Positions 52,913 through 64,000 of a stretch of 64,000 bases of DNA are shown piece by piece. Source of the DNA: Bryopsis sp. KO-2023 (lineage: Eukaryota > Chlorophyta > Ulvophyceae > Bryopsidales > Bryopsidaceae); the NCBI GenBank assembly GCA_030272585.1, contig BSYQ01000003.1, positions 992,001 to 1,056,000 of the forward strand. The letters run 5' to 3'. The notes beneath the pieces were generated by a model, which saw nothing but the letters and a program-made list of their open reading frames with translations, did not search any database and had not been told where the DNA came from. Position 1 is the stretch's first letter; each line of letters starts with the position of its first letter. Both the position numbers and the translations under genes were made by a program.

Positions 52913-55900
52913 TGGCACTTGGGGGTAAGAGGGAGGAGTTTGAAGTCTTGCTTGAACAGGATGTGGCAGCCCCCCCGAACCAATGGAAGGAAGATCTTAT
53001 TGGGTTCCCCATGAATAAGAGTTTGGTTTTAGGACCTCATGAAATAATCACGGTACTTTTTCCTTATCGCATTATAGGGCCTTTTCAAGCTTTGTATGAT
53101 TGTACATCGGCCAAGATGTTGCAATTAAATTTGAAGGTAGATAAAAAAGGGAAGCCTTGGGGTGTTTTAATAAATCATGGGGCTATTCCAGTGGCGATAA
53201 CTCCTCGTATGAATGCTTTTGCAATCAAGGGCAAGTTGAACAAGGTGTGGACCCGTGACGGACGACGTTGGGACAGGAGTTATCAAAACCAAGGAGACCA
53301 GTCCAAGAGAAAAGGCTGTAGGAAGTGGGTGCCTAAAGGATGGGAGCCAAAAATCAGGGAACAATTGTGGGGAGATGGAGAGGGTATTGAAGTGAGAAAA
53401 AACAAGGGGACAGCAAGTCTAGGGGATGTGGGAAGGATGGCAGAAACGACCACGTGGCAGCAAAAAATGGGGGAGCCCTGCAGTCAGATAGTGGAGGTAG
53501 CCAATCAGGATCCACTGTCATATCATGGGGACAGTGGGGTGAGGGAGACAAATGGTCCCAGGGTAAAAACAAGATACACAAAAGAAGGGCAGCAGATTGG
53601 GGCAGGAGGTAGAGGGAAGCGCTCTGCTGTGTGGAGATCGATACATACAGGAGACGTGGTACAAACACCACCAGGAAAATGTGGAGTGACGACTGCATTC
53701 AGTTCACCAAAAGGAACAGAGCAGCAGATTTGCAACCTGGGAGGGATAAGGGGGGAGAAAGGTGACACCTGGAAACAAGAAAGGGAGGGGGAAAAAGGAG
53801 CAACAGCAAATGAAAAAACTGGGGCATTAAGGGTGTTGACTGTATACCCAGCTGGCCTGGAAGTATCCAAAGAAACACAGAAAGCCGATATGGGTCAGGT
53901 GTATAAAAAAAATCAAGAAGTGGTTCAGAGGAACATAATAGATGAAAAAAAACTGGGGGAAAAGGTGGATGGGATGGTAAAACAGATGAGGGGAAAATTT
54001 GGAAAAGAGTTGGAAAAAATATTAGTAGACTTTTGTCCGGATGTTTTTGATTTATCTCAGAACCGGAAATGTTCATTCTGCAGTGTGGGCCTGGAGGATT
54101 TAGCCCCAGTTTCATCACTACACTTGGGTTTTCAGGGGGGGTGGAAAGAAATCAGTGAAGTAGAGAAATCTAGGTTACAATTCGAATTACATCAGCTTGA
54201 ACAGAGAGGTATTATACGCCGTCTCAAATTGGGTGAGAAGGGTTTTTTTTCCGGGGCTATTGCCTTGGACAAAGGTGTCAACCAAGAAGGCCAAGCGAAG
54301 GGCATTCGGCTCACATTAGATTGTAGAGCAGTCAATAAAATTTTCCAGAGTATGAAAACCAGTATCCCCGGGCCTCGAGAATTATTGCGGACACTTAATG
54401 AGAAGTGGGATTTTTTTTCCATAGTCGATATAGTCGACGGTTTTTTTTCGATTGAGTTAGAGCCCAACATTCAGCCTTTTTTCTCCTTTGAGATCTTAGG
54501 TACCCGATATTGTTTTCTGCGTCTAGTACAGGGATTTCACTCGAGTCCCCAGATTTTTCATGGCGCACTATCACATTTACTTTCTTCTGTGGATCAGCTC
54601 GTGATCAGCAAAAATTTCATTGATGATATAGTTACGGGGGGAGAGGGAGAGGAAGCTCATGATAGAGCATTAGCAACTCTGATATGTTTATTGGAGTTGA
54701 AAGGATTTCAGATCAAGTTAAGCAAACTTCAGTTGAAGTTGCGGAGAGTTTTATTTTTAGGGTTCGACGTCACAAAGGGTCAGTATGGGTTGAGCACATA
54801 TGCTGCCCAGGTGAGGAAAAATATCCCTCAGTTGGTAGGAAGGTCATCTTTACAGAGAGGTATTGGGATGCTCAATTTATTCCGCAATCATGTGGAGAAT
54901 TTTGCAGCAAAATTAGAGCCTCTGTTGTCTGTCTTGACTAGAGTGGGGGAGGTAGAGGATTGGAAATCCGTGAATAATCATTTTCAACAAGTGGTGACAG
55001 AGGTGTTAGAAGAACATCGAGCTTTAGCGGTCTTAACTGATTGTTCGGAGTTTACCCTCTATACTGATTGGTCCGGGTCTAGTCGAGGTTTTGTCCTCAT
55101 GCAAAATAACCGGATTGTTATGCTGGGAAGTAAGAAAAATTACGGGTGGTCTAGAGTTTGTTCGAGCCACCTTGGTGAGTTTTTTGCTTTGGTGGCAGCA
55201 CTCAAGGATGTTCATTCTATTGTGAATGGATATAGGGTGAATGTCTTAACCGACAGTCAGAGCTTGATTAAAATAATTGAAGGGGAAAATCATTGGGAAA
55301 AAGAGAATGACAAGCGTATACTACGCCTCCTTTTTTATTTGCATGCTCATTTCAGAATAGGATATGATCTGTGCTGTACCCACATTGACGGGGTACAGAA
55401 TACGATTGCGGATTGTTTATCACGGTGGGAACATGAAACGGCACCAGTGTCGACAGGAGAGGTCGCAGTACTGGAAGGCAGTCAACAAGGGACCTTGGAA
55501 AACTGGGAACGAGTGGCACTGGAGCAAGCGCATGCTGGACATTTTTCCGCCCGGGTGACTCAGAAAATTCTGGTGAATCGAGGTGTGCATATCAGTGGTC
55601 AAAAAGTCACCGCCTTTGTCGATCGTTGTTTATCGTGCCAAAAATATAAACTACGGTATCAGGAAGTGGAGTGGGGTTTTCTGGAGGAGCAACTGGTGAT
55701 CGGAGAAGCCCTGAGCATTGATATTGTAGGCCCCCTAGCAGAGGGGAAAGGGAAGAAGAAATTTCTCGTGACCATAATAGATCAATGCAGCAGGTATGCT
55801 ACGGCTACGATAGCCAACAGGCCATCAGTGGAGGAGAGTATTACGGCCCTGGAACATTGGATTTTGCAATTTGGGTGTCCCCGAACACTATTGACCGATA

Positions 55901-56496
55901 ACGCAAAAATTTTTGTGAGTTCGTTGGCGTTTGTAGAATGGGCTTATAATCATGATATTGCTTTGGTACAAATTCCCCCCCACTCCCATAAGTCCGCCGG
56001 TCTGATTGAAAGATTTCATAGAAACCTAAATGACCGTATACGAAAAATTTCAGATGAAATGGGAGGTTTTTTTCGATATTGGGCAAGAGCCTTGACTCGG
56101 GCAGTAAGGGAGATACAAAATTGTCCACATGACACCACAGGGTACACCCCTCGGGAGGTCCTTGAAGGTGTGCGTTGGGATGGGTCTGTATTGGGAATGG
56201 AGGAATGGAACGACGTTCGTAGGAGGGCTGTGGCAAATATCGTGGAGTCTAAGCAAGGACGCCAACTGCCCAGGAGTTTATTAACGGTTCCTGCTTATCA
56301 ACCAGGGGATTTAGTATGGGTGAAAAATGAGCAACATGGGAAAGGCCTTGGGGGAAAATTTGCCCCTCGGTGGAAAGGGCCAGGAATTCTGGTACATCAG
56401 TTGTCGGACCATCGTGCAGTGGTTGAGTTATATAGCCTACAGGGTGTACGAAGGCAGGTCGTCCATCTGGATTTTTTGATGTTGTTTATTCCTTGA
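52912..56496 (+). CDS. LTR element ORF2: reverse transcriptase, RNase H, integrase
   Basis: ORF2 has 1194 codons. The first 350 residues are hydrophilic with a second region (about residues 20-110) that may again be dUTPase-like. Reverse transcriptase follows (RLTLDCRAVNK, VQGFHSSPQIFHG and the catalytic FIDD around residue 566). Next come an RNase H region (about 700-830, LYTDWSGSSRG and VLTDSQSL) and a zinc-binding integrase start and integrase core (SIDIVGPL, LLTDNAKIF, SAGLIERFHRNLN). The C-terminal module resembles the GPY/F type (WKGPGILVHQ). This order defines Ty3/gypsy. Confidence 0.9.
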   Translation: MALGGKREEFEVLLEQDVAAPPNQWKEDLIGFPMNKSLVLGPHEIITVLFPYRIIGPFQALYDCTSAKMLQLNLKVDKKGKPWGVLINHGAIPVAITPRMNAFAIKGKLNKVWTRDGRRWDRSYQNQGDQSKRKGCRKWVPKGWEPKIREQLWGDGEGIEVRKNKGTASLGDVGRMAETTTWQQKMGEPCSQIVEVANQDPLSYHGDSGVRETNGPRVKTRYTKEGQQIGAGGRGKRSAVWRSIHTGDVVQTPPGKCGVTTAFSSPKGTEQQICNLGGIRGEKGDTWKQEREGEKGATANEKTGALRVLTVYPAGLEVSKETQKADMGQVYKKNQEVVQRNIIDEKKLGEKVDGMVKQMRGKFGKELEKILVDFCPDVFDLSQNRKCSFCSVGLEDLAPVSSLHLGFQGGWKEISEVEKSRLQFELHQLEQRGIIRRLKLGEKGFFSGAIALDKGVNQEGQAKGIRLTLDCRAVNKIFQSMKTSIPGPRELLRTLNEKWDFFSIVDIVDGFFSIELEPNIQPFFSFEILGTRYCFLRLVQGFHSSPQIFHGALSHLLSSVDQLVISKNFIDDIVTGGEGEEAHDRALATLICLLELKGFQIKLSKLQLKLRRVLFLGFDVTKGQYGLSTYAAQVRKNIPQLVGRSSLQRGIGMLNLFRNHVENFAAKLEPLLSVLTRVGEVEDWKSVNNHFQQVVTEVLEEHRALAVLTDCSEFTLYTDWSGSSRGFVLMQNNRIVMLGSKKNYGWSRVCSSHLGEFFALVAALKDVHSIVNGYRVNVLTDSQSLIKIIEGENHWEKENDKRILRLLFYLHAHFRIGYDLCCTHIDGVQNTIADCLSRWEHETAPVSTGEVAVLEGSQQGTLENWERVALEQAHAGHFSARVTQKILVNRGVHISGQKVTAFVDRCLSCQKYKLRYQEVEWGFLEEQLVIGEALSIDIVGPLAEGKGKKKFLVTIIDQCSRYATATIANRPSVEESITALEHWILQFGCPRTLLTDNAKIFVSSLAFVEWAYNHDIALVQIPPHSHKSAGLIERFHRNLNDRIRKISDEMGGFFRYWARALTRAVREIQNCPHDTTGYTPREVLEGVRWDGSVLGMEEWNDVRRRAVANIVESKQGRQLPRSLLTVPAYQPGDLVWVKNEQHGKGLGGKFAPRWKGPGILVHQLSDHRAVVELYSLQGVRRQVVHLDFLMLFIP

Positions 56497-56527
56497 TTCG
56501 CCCCTAGGACAAGGCACAGTGGAAGCG

Positions 56528-56754
56528 TATTGAAGTATTATAGTCAGACGTGCTAAATTTGGGGGGATTGTGTGAGAGTTGACTGGATGTTGTATGTTTG
56601 GTGCTTACAAGTGAGCAACGGATGTTGAGACTGTGAGATTTTTACTTGCTGTAAAAAAAGGAAACGTTTTTTGGGTTTAAGTCTCGTGTGTGGAAGGAGT
56701 GGAACTTGGAGCTGGTGACAGCTATTACATACAGGGTATCACCTTTAATCTGTA
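56528..56754 (+). repeat. 3' LTR, 227 bp
   Basis: Second copy of the 227-bp LTR. It is preceded by a short purine-rich stretch (AGTGGAAGCG) that may be the polypurine tract, and followed by the ATAGA target duplication. Confidence 0.93.
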
Positions 56755-56759
56755 ATAGA

Positions 56760-57321
56760 CCCTCGTGGCTGTAGTAAGGGGATGACTTGGCTGGAGTTTT
56801 CCTTCACTGATGGGCTATTCTGGACCTCGCTGAATTCTTCAGAAATCCATTGTGATATTTAAAATAAATAAAAATAAAAATAACTCGGTCATGAATGCTG
56901 TTAGAGTTTGTGGACTTGAGATGTGGCGATACGGAGAGATATGCATGCAGTACTTGTACATACCAATATATATAGATCCGTTATATTCGAATTTATGGCT
57001 CAGATTTCAAGATTATTTGTCTATCGATCTTTGAAAGGGGGGGTTAGTAAATCAGATTAAGGACGGGTAGTAGCGCTTTTTATTCGATCCGCACAGGCTC
57101 TTAGACGTAATCTTCTCTGGAATTAAATACAGTTAATATTTTTGGGACATGATATAATCTTCTCAAAAAGATTATATACAGGTCATTGTTAATTCATGTT
57201 TGTTTGTTTGTTTTGTGGTGATCTGAGAAAGTGTGGGGGGTGGCCAAAACCACAAAAAAAACCATTTTGATATGGACATCCTTTGAATTAAATTCGCCAA
57301 TCGTATAAAAACTGGTTTTCG
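56760..57321. other. Spacer right of the LTR element
   Basis: The 3' flank of the large minus-strand gene. It includes a perfect 10-base inverted repeat with a 6-base loop (57152-57177, ATATAATCTT...AAGATTATAT). No gene is seen. Confidence 0.5.
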
Positions 57322-60300
57322 CTATCCGGCGCTCCTTCCACTAGACCCCTCGTCTAATCTGGGGTGTTCTTGCAACATGTTGTTAACGAAAGTGTTGTCT
57401 TCCCCCGCATCCAGGATTTCGGTGAACAGTTTCAGCTGCTCCTCCACAGCTTGCCCATAGTTCCAAATACCATTGTCGAACTGCAACAGAATACACCATC
57501 CAAGCTAAGGGATTTGTTGTGCCAAATGAAACGAAAGTTTTTAACTGTACGAATGCCAACGGATGTCAAGACTTTCAAAAAAGAGAAAAATGGTGAATTC
57601 AAAATCGTTCTGTTTTGCCATTTTCGAGATCCACAATCTCAATAATAAAACATAATAACTACATTTCCCTTCCCTGATTTTAACTTCTCACACATTCTGA
57701 TCGATATTTTCCTTGCACTGGTTTTATGAAAAACACGCCTTTCTGTTTCGTGTGTTTAGACGAAGTTAGTTCCTTACCCCCGTGTCGTTGTTGATGATCC
57801 TTTCCATAATGGCGGCGTACATCCTGTTGTCGCTCTGACTTTGCCTTCGACTCATCTGTTCGAGGAGGTCTGATTTGATGCGAGGATTCAAGCAGTCTTC
57901 GAAAGGCTGGACGACCATATCATCTGGTCCGACCTGGGGGCTTTGTCTTAGCTCTGTCGTGCACTTGTAATAAGCAAGGACATGGCGGAACCACCTCATG
58001 ATCTGGGACCGAAAATGAAAATCAAGCACACTCAGGTGCTTTTCTGATTTTTGACACAGATCCAGAAAGGCAAGGGAAACATACTGGAAATGAGGCTGCA
58101 AGAACACGCCAACAGAAAAGTACAGTGCACGACCTTTTCTTGCGGGAACTCCCTTCTCCAATCTTTAATTAATTCAAGGGCTGCCTCTTGACCGGCGGGC
58201 AGCAACGTGAGCGCCATGGCCTCGAGAGTTAGCTGAGCACTGATTAACGCTCGCTGACGCTCCTCCTCCGTCCTGAACTGGCTTCCCCCAGACCCTACAA
58301 AGTCGTGATCCAACCAAACATATTGCTGTTAGAACGTATTCATTGCAAGCAGCACAAACTAAACGAGTCGCACTGTGAAAGAATTGGTTTTCACCTCTTC
58401 CACCACCAGGTGCTTGTGCCTGTCGAAGCGCCTCCAAGGAGTCCAGCATCGCCTACAAAACCGACACCCTTCAGTGTTCTCATATTTTCATTACACTCAC
58501 GCATCGTGAACGTGATAATGATTGAGGAATGTAGCGCGGCGCATTACCTGGGCTCTCGGCCCCTTCTTGGATTCCGCACCCATACCCATTCCTTTTCCAT
58601 CTGTTCTCCACACACTCACAACAGAATGCATGTTTTTGAAGCGAGATATTGTGTCTTTCCAGGATCTCGCTTTTTTTCTTCCTCTCCGTTTATTGGTCAG
58701 CTTTCGCAATTGCTGCTGCTCTGCCCACATATTTTTCAGCCAGAGTTCCACATCCCTGCAGAATGGCGACAGCAGCCAAGCCAAGTAGCATACTGATACC
58801 ACAAATATTACGGTGATCTGCAGGACGTTGGCCACGAACAGAAGCCTATTGATTCCCTCCCCTAGAAACACACACGACTTCCGAATTGGGTTCCGTCTTG
58901 TGTTCGGAAAAACACAAACTGTGGGTTTGTTTGATATGAACAAAGAGAGAAATGCGCTTCCACCAAGATATTCAAGTTTTGCAAAAGTACCAGAACGTGG
59001 GGAGCCAATGATAATCGCCGAAAGCGCGAGAATGGAGAAAGATGTCACAAGAAGGCTGCTGACGAACGCCATTCTGGTGTTTGCGGTGAACGGCTTGTTG
59101 AAAAGCAACATCCAGTGGCACACCATCATGACCAGCATTGCACCAACCAGTCGCAACATCTCAGACTCCAAACCAATGCTCGTCCCAAAGGTCAGGAGGC
59201 ACAGCGTCATCAGCGAAATGACAGGAAATAGCATAGAGAAAGATAACCCTGGCCGGAGGAATCCGAAGACGAAGGATATGTACTGAAAATACACGAACAA
59301 AACCCAGTTAAGTAAGGTCGGGAGAATAAGGAAGAGAAAAGAAAGGCTGCTTGCCTCTGAAAATATTCGTACCAAGTTGTTCGATGGAATAAGACTTTTC
59401 CTCTTGATGATTGCTGTTACTGCGATCATCAGGGCCGGGATACCGAACAGGTACAAACAGATGAACAGAAGTGCCGGGACGAAGAGTTTCTTCCAGGTTC
59501 CGGACATTGTATAACACTGGATGTAAGGTGCGCCTTCCATGAAATATTTCCCTGTGGGTGGGTCTTCGACACAGTCGAAAGGCATCAAAGCACCAATGGA
59601 GACGGGAACCTGCGAAACGGCCAAAGGAGGAACCGTGTCGTACTTGGCTAAAAGTAGTAATACTCAAATTTCACGCGGAATTTCGAGCACGAGTGGCCGA
59701 GTGGTCCAAGGCGTCAGACTTAAGACCTGATGGAGCTAGTCTCCGCGTGGGTTCGAACCCCACCTCGTGCATGAGATTTGTGTGTCGGATCGTGGTGGTG
59801 TTTTTGTTAATCTGCAGAGACAAACCTGTAGAAAAAGGCAGTAGGCGAGAAAAAGGCTGCATGTCCATGCCCCGAATGAGGAGTGTAACTTTTCTTCCTT
59901 GATATCCATGGTTTTTTCTCCCTCCTGATCGTCTTTCAGTGAGATCTCTTCCTCAGAGGGATGCGATTTAAGCTTTTTCTTGGATGATATTAACCAGTGA
60001 ACAGCACCTCCAGTGGTGCTGATAATGGCGGCAAATGCTGGTAGGAGCATCAGAAGCCACCACTTGAGCTCAAAGTTTGTGAAGGAGCCTCCCAGACACT
60101 CAAGACGCAGGAAGTCAATGTTGAGGTACAACAAGCTGATGATCTGCAGCATATCAATGAGCTTCTTTTTGCAAAATGCCTCTCTGAAATTGAATTCTTT
60201 AGAAGACTGTCAGCGTCGTCTATGACGCACAAACGAATCTAAGACAAGCTCGAGAGAAATCCCAGCATCACCTCTAGGTACATTCTAAACTCCCGCGTCC

Positions 60301-63300
60301 AGCCAATTTGATATCTTCCCAGCAATGCAGTAGCGTGGATGAACAGGACGACAACATAGAAGGCCATCCAGTGCATCGTACCACCGAACACCTTTATAAT
60401 CAATGGTAAAAGCAGGATGCTGATGTACAGCATCCAGTGCAGCAGAAGAGCAAAAACTCCTGGACATTTTTCGCAATGAATCAGAGAGCGAAAGTATCCT
60501 GAGCCACACTTGCTGCAACCGTCTCCATAGTACCTGGACAAGAAAGCAATGCCACACTGTTCTTCGATGAGTTTCTAGAATTTCAAGACATCTTTTGAAC
60601 GAGTTGGGCTCCACAACCAAACGAAGCGTACCCTTTCTTGCAAGTGAGGCCTTTTTCGATATCATCCATAGCTAATGGGACCACTGTGTCGGCGCTTCGA
60701 TCCAACCCTATACAAGCATCCTTTGGCACACACGAGCGAATGCGCGCCGCCCCAGAGGACAAGCCAGACACCCAGTATCCTGAAGTGAGACAAAGAGCTT
60801 CGGTACAAAGCAATAGGACATTGCTGGTCTATATACTTAGCAGTGCTCCATCTCCCCACCATCGAGGGGATAAGGCCAGGTTTGTCCTTCGTCTTGACAG
60901 TCGACCCATTCTTCATCGGGGCATTTGCGACACTCCCCATGTTGTCCATAGCTCCCTTTTTCGCAGTAGCATTCGTTGATGCTCTCACTCGAGCGCTGGC
61001 TGAATGACATCTCAGGGCATTTTTCACAGTCTTCTGCACCAATTCTCGCTTGATAAAAACCACTGGGACACAATGTGCATGAGGATGCACCCCCTGTGCT
61101 ATAGGAGCCACGGTCGCAAGCTGTGCATCTGATTTGGTCCGCAATATACGACTGGATTTCACAGAAAACGCCATCAATTCACAACTACAATACAGCGAAA
61201 AAAGAGGATTCCAGAACACAAATGCTAGGAGGGAGATGTTCGAGACTTCGTTGTAAAAGCGTCGCACCATTGTTCCTGGCGAACAATGGTAGCAGGAATG
61301 CAAAGAATCCAGCTCCGCTGGGGGTTCATTTGGCCCATCGTAGGTGGCGGCATAGAATCCTGGCTCGCATTCCAGGTTCAGCGATACAGTCGCCAAGTCA
61401 CTGTACAATTCGCCATCAAAGACTTTGTATACGATTTTGGTGAGGGGAGATCCTGCTATTCCTGCTATTGGTAGAAAGTACAGCGGACCTTCACCATCAA
61501 TTATATCGACCTGCGACACAACGAGCTCAAAAGTTGCACTACTCTACTCCGAAAGAAAAAGAAATGACAAAGCCAAATATGGTCAAGACTCAAACATACC
61601 TGTCCCCAAGGCACATTGTCAATGATAATGGTGTCGATTGGTGTCGCTGTGTCTACAGTGCCATCCCCAATATCTGTAAAGAGTTGGCCTGCGCCGCTCC
61701 AAAACTCATTCATATCGACCAAACCAAGCAAAATGTTGCTATCAGTATCCGTCGCCTTCAATGCAACGGCCGCAAATCCTCCTCTGGAGAAAGGCTGGGT
61801 AGAATAACGCAATGGAATATTGACATCAGCGTCGAATGATTTTGGTGCCTGGTTTATTTTCAAGACGTTCAACGCAATGGTCCCGGAGCTTGGTGCTAGC
61901 GCACTTTGCCCCTCGATTCTCATTTGAAAATTAAAGTTGTCCTGCCCCTCGCCGTCTGAGTTTGGTTGATACCGGTAGAAGGCTTGGGGCTCCGCAAAAA
62001 CATCGTCTGAATGTGTTGAACAGGTGTCTGCATCATAGACTTCTTTCCCGTCGCACAAGAACTCTGCGGTTCCCATGCCAGGCACACCCGTGATTTCGTA
62101 CCTGCATCAGCTGGAGTATATTATTCAGTCTGCGACTAAGTATTGACGCAGGGAACACCATACATTCCTTTTGTTGCGTCTACCTGAGCTGTGGAGCAAT
62201 GGTGGGATTTAGGGTGGATGTGCGTTCTATCGCGGATATAAATGTGCCATTGTGGCTTGATGTGCCTTCCCCGCCGCCACCACCTGATTCGTCTCCAGGT
62301 TCAAGTCCCACATGGGAAACAATCTCAGGAGCCACTTGCACCAAGGGTGCTGGAACTCCAGCTGCTTCACCAACCTGGCTGAACGTACCAGAAGTCCGAG
62401 TAAGAGCAAGGTGAAGGCGTCTGTTGGCGTTTTTCAAGCTTAACAACACGTGACTTACATCCAAACTTCAGCCTGCGCTGTAAGTGGTCTGTTTTCCTGA
62501 TCGCCATCCCTGGATCCACCTCCTTGGCTGTCGTCGACCTGGAGTCGCCCGTTGAAATGGTAACATGCCACAGTTTCTCAAGCACATAATTTTTCCACTA
62601 TCAAGCCTTTGTCTGAGGGATCGAACTAACCTGGTATGTGAATTTGTCTATGCCTTCAAACCGTGGATTCGGAACATAGAAAAATTTGTTCTGAGCTTGC
62701 ATCACTGCTCTTCCGTTTTCTGGTGCTGCAATGATAGTGTACCTGCGACAAGCTCCCTCTCAACACTGCATTCCAAGAGCAATTCATATAACCACGGCGG
62801 GTTGAGCGGGGGACTCACGTGAGCCCATCACCATCAGGGTCTTCACCAACCAGTGCCCCCACAAGGGAGTATGGCGACTTAAGTTGCATTCGCTGCCTGT
62901 CATCTATGTAGGTGTTGGGGCTCAAAATATCCTGTGGCTTGTTGAAAAAGAGACGACCTCTGCCCTTAGCCGCGATTGGTGCGTTGTTTTGAGGCCGAAT
63001 GTAGACCCGAGCTTCGACAAAAGGAGTGACCAGCTGTTGCGGAACAAAGATGGCGCACCCTTACAGTGAACCTTTGTGAATCGAGAGTACCAGAGCTCTC
63101 AGAAGGACCTTTCTTCTCACCTTTGTGCTGGTCCCGTTGTTCGTCGTATTAACGCCGACAACGAAAAAGAAATCCTACGCACAGTTTTCTGGCATTAGCG
63201 TTCTGAATGGCGACTGCGACAACCAGAGCGTATCAATGGTTCGTACGTTATCCTGTGGGGTTGCGCTGTACGCTCCATCCTTTGGTCGATACGATACAGT

Positions 63301-63908
63301 TCCACTGGAAGAAACGTCAAAAAACTCCGCTTGCTGAGGGTAGCAAACCGCTCTGGAACGAAGGACGAAGACAACCCGTCAGTCCCCAGCTCAAGCCCGA
63401 TTATATCATTTTAGCCAACCTTCCGGTTCTGTGGGGGTGTTTTTTCCAGTTCAAAGTAATCAGAGGCACTCCACAATCTATTGTAAAGCTTGGTGTGCTC
63501 TGTGTGCATTGCTTTTCGATGTGTTGGCACGCTTGCGGGAAAAAAACGCAGGATAGGCGGTTGGAATGCGGAAAGACGATTGAAAGTCCTCGTTTCTATG
63601 TCTGCACAGTTCATTAGGTCGTTTTAGGGCTCGAAGGCCACCTGAAGTCCTCCGCAAATAGATCTGCAGGCAGTTGTGCTGTCACGGTGCCCCCGTCCTC
63701 CTCAGCTTCAGCTCTTATCGTCGCTGCAAGCAGTGAAGGTCAATTCGGTCAAGAAATGCCTCAGTGCTCCCCCAACGCAAAGCGAGACTTCCCGCCTCTT
63801 CATCTTACGTTTTTGGGCCGCCACGTTACAGAGCAAAATTCCCGACAGGAGGACACAGGTGCACAAGAAGACCGCCGTCTTTGCAGACGTTCTTTCTAGC
63901 TCGACCAT
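57322..63908 (-). CDS. Large receptor-like protein: cadherin-like repeats, GCC2/GCC3-like Cys-rich region, multiple membrane helices
   Basis: A gene of about 20 exons from ATG at 63908 to TAG at 57322. Exon 1 (63809-63908) is a signal peptide (TAVFLCTCVLLSGILLCNVA) with a phase-1 donor. Exons 63642-63723 and 63420-63468 follow. The outer part has cadherin-like repeats with typical links (YIRPQNNAPIAAKG, LKINQAPKSF) and the repeat core YVPNPRFEGIDKFTYQVDDS. Then come Cys-rich modules (CTACDRGSYSTGGASSCTLC, CPSGFYQARIGAEDCEKCPE, GYYGDGCSKCGSGYF) like GCC2/GCC3 ephrin-receptor repeats. At least eight hydrophobic segments follow (for example VFALLLHWMLYISILLLPLI and LFVPALLFICLYLFGIPALM), with FVFGFLRPGLSF resembling the FLYxxYRP motif of such proteins. 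The cytoplasmic tail is helical and ends EGSSGRSAG. Exon joins at 57-62 kb agree in phase; those near 63.0-63.4 kb are less sure. The ligand and role are unknown. An adhesion or sensing receptor is inferred. Confidence 0.8.
59687..59771 (+). tRNA. tRNA-Leu (anticodon UAA)
   Basis: A full class II tRNA can be folded: acceptor stem GCACGAG with CTCGTGC plus discriminator A, a D-arm with GGCCGAGTGG (A box), anticodon loop CTTAAGA giving UAA, a long variable arm (TGGAGCTAGTCTCCGC) and T-arm GGGTTCGAACCCC (B box). No intron and no encoded CCA. A T5 run at 59801-59805 can end Pol III transcription. It lies antisense within the 59610-59825 intron of the large receptor gene. Confidence 0.95.
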
Positions 63909-64000
63909 AGTTCAGCCATTTGCAGAGCCTAAGGACGCAAAGTTCCCCGGTACCAGATGATCGAACCGTCTCATTGTCAAAAAAAGAAAGGACACTCCGT

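Larger units (their letters stand above)
50692..56759 (+). mobile_element. Ty3/gypsy-type LTR retroelement, looks whole
   Basis: A complete-looking element lies between a 5-bp target duplication (ATAGA at 50692-50696 and 56755-56759). Its LTRs at 50697-50923 and 56528-56754 are both 227 bp and I see no difference between them, so the insertion is recent. Directly after the 5' LTR is a primer-binding-like site (50924-50940, beginning TGGTTTCGGAG). Two long ORFs follow: gag-protease (50945-52912) and pol (52912-56496). The order protease, reverse transcriptase, RNase H, integrase is that of Ty3/gypsy (Metaviridae). The family clade is not resolved. No obvious break is seen in either ORF. Confidence 0.93.

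Noticed and set aside
57152-57177. 10-base perfect inverted repeat resembling a bacterial terminator
   Set aside because: In AT-rich eukaryotic flank such small hairpins are common, and there is no reason to expect rho-independent termination.

Overview
The window is nuclear DNA from a unicellular eukaryote. Most genes are split by short introns (roughly 50 to 350 bases, GT-AG with a few apparent GC-AG). Both strands are used, and introns and spacers carry long homopolymer runs. A prolyl-tRNA synthetase of the plant-organelle kind with a presequence, and a coiled-coil protein that may carry a transit peptide, favour an alga. The lineage cannot be fixed from this window. All gene models here were built by eye from reading frame, splice-site and phase agreement. 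No transcript or database search was available.

Left part (1-26,700), housekeeping genes: the first exon of a secreted protein (-); a membrane-anchored coiled-coil protein (-); methylcrotonoyl-CoA carboxylase beta subunit (+, 4 exons, 582 residues); organellar-type prolyl-tRNA synthetase (-, 532 residues, start codon apparently split by an intron); an unrecognised 269-residue protein (-); TFIID subunit TAF11 (-); a 13-exon half ABC exporter with a degenerate ATPase domain (+); a 9-exon N-terminal-motor kinesin (-); and a small unrecognised protein (+).

Middle part (27,400-49,600), where unfamiliar genes concentrate: a secreted Cys/His-rich repeat protein with an acidic VEEEH repeat and a Gly/Arg-rich tail; a membrane-anchored Lys/Ala/Glu coiled coil; a polytopic membrane protein; a small secreted acidic/basic protein; the 18S rRNA m6A methyltransferase METTL5 (7 exons, 212 residues) with a second same-strand ORF inside its third intron; two small genes of unknown function, one of them secreted; and a secreted protein with a 136-codon, almost pure glycine tract.

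Right part (50,690-63,908): a Ty3/gypsy-type LTR retroelement with identical 227-bp LTRs, a 5-bp target duplication and two long ORFs, so it looks whole and recent. Next comes a large many-exon gene (-) for a receptor-like protein: signal peptide, cadherin-like repeats, Cys-rich GCC2/GCC3-like region, then many membrane segments. A tRNA-Leu(UAA) lies antisense inside one of its introns.

Several genes share a layout in which a short first exon codes for a signal peptide or anchor and ends in a phase-1 intron. With the Cys-rich, polyglycine and cadherin-like proteins this gives a local set of secreted or cell-surface genes. No functional link between them is shown by the sequence.
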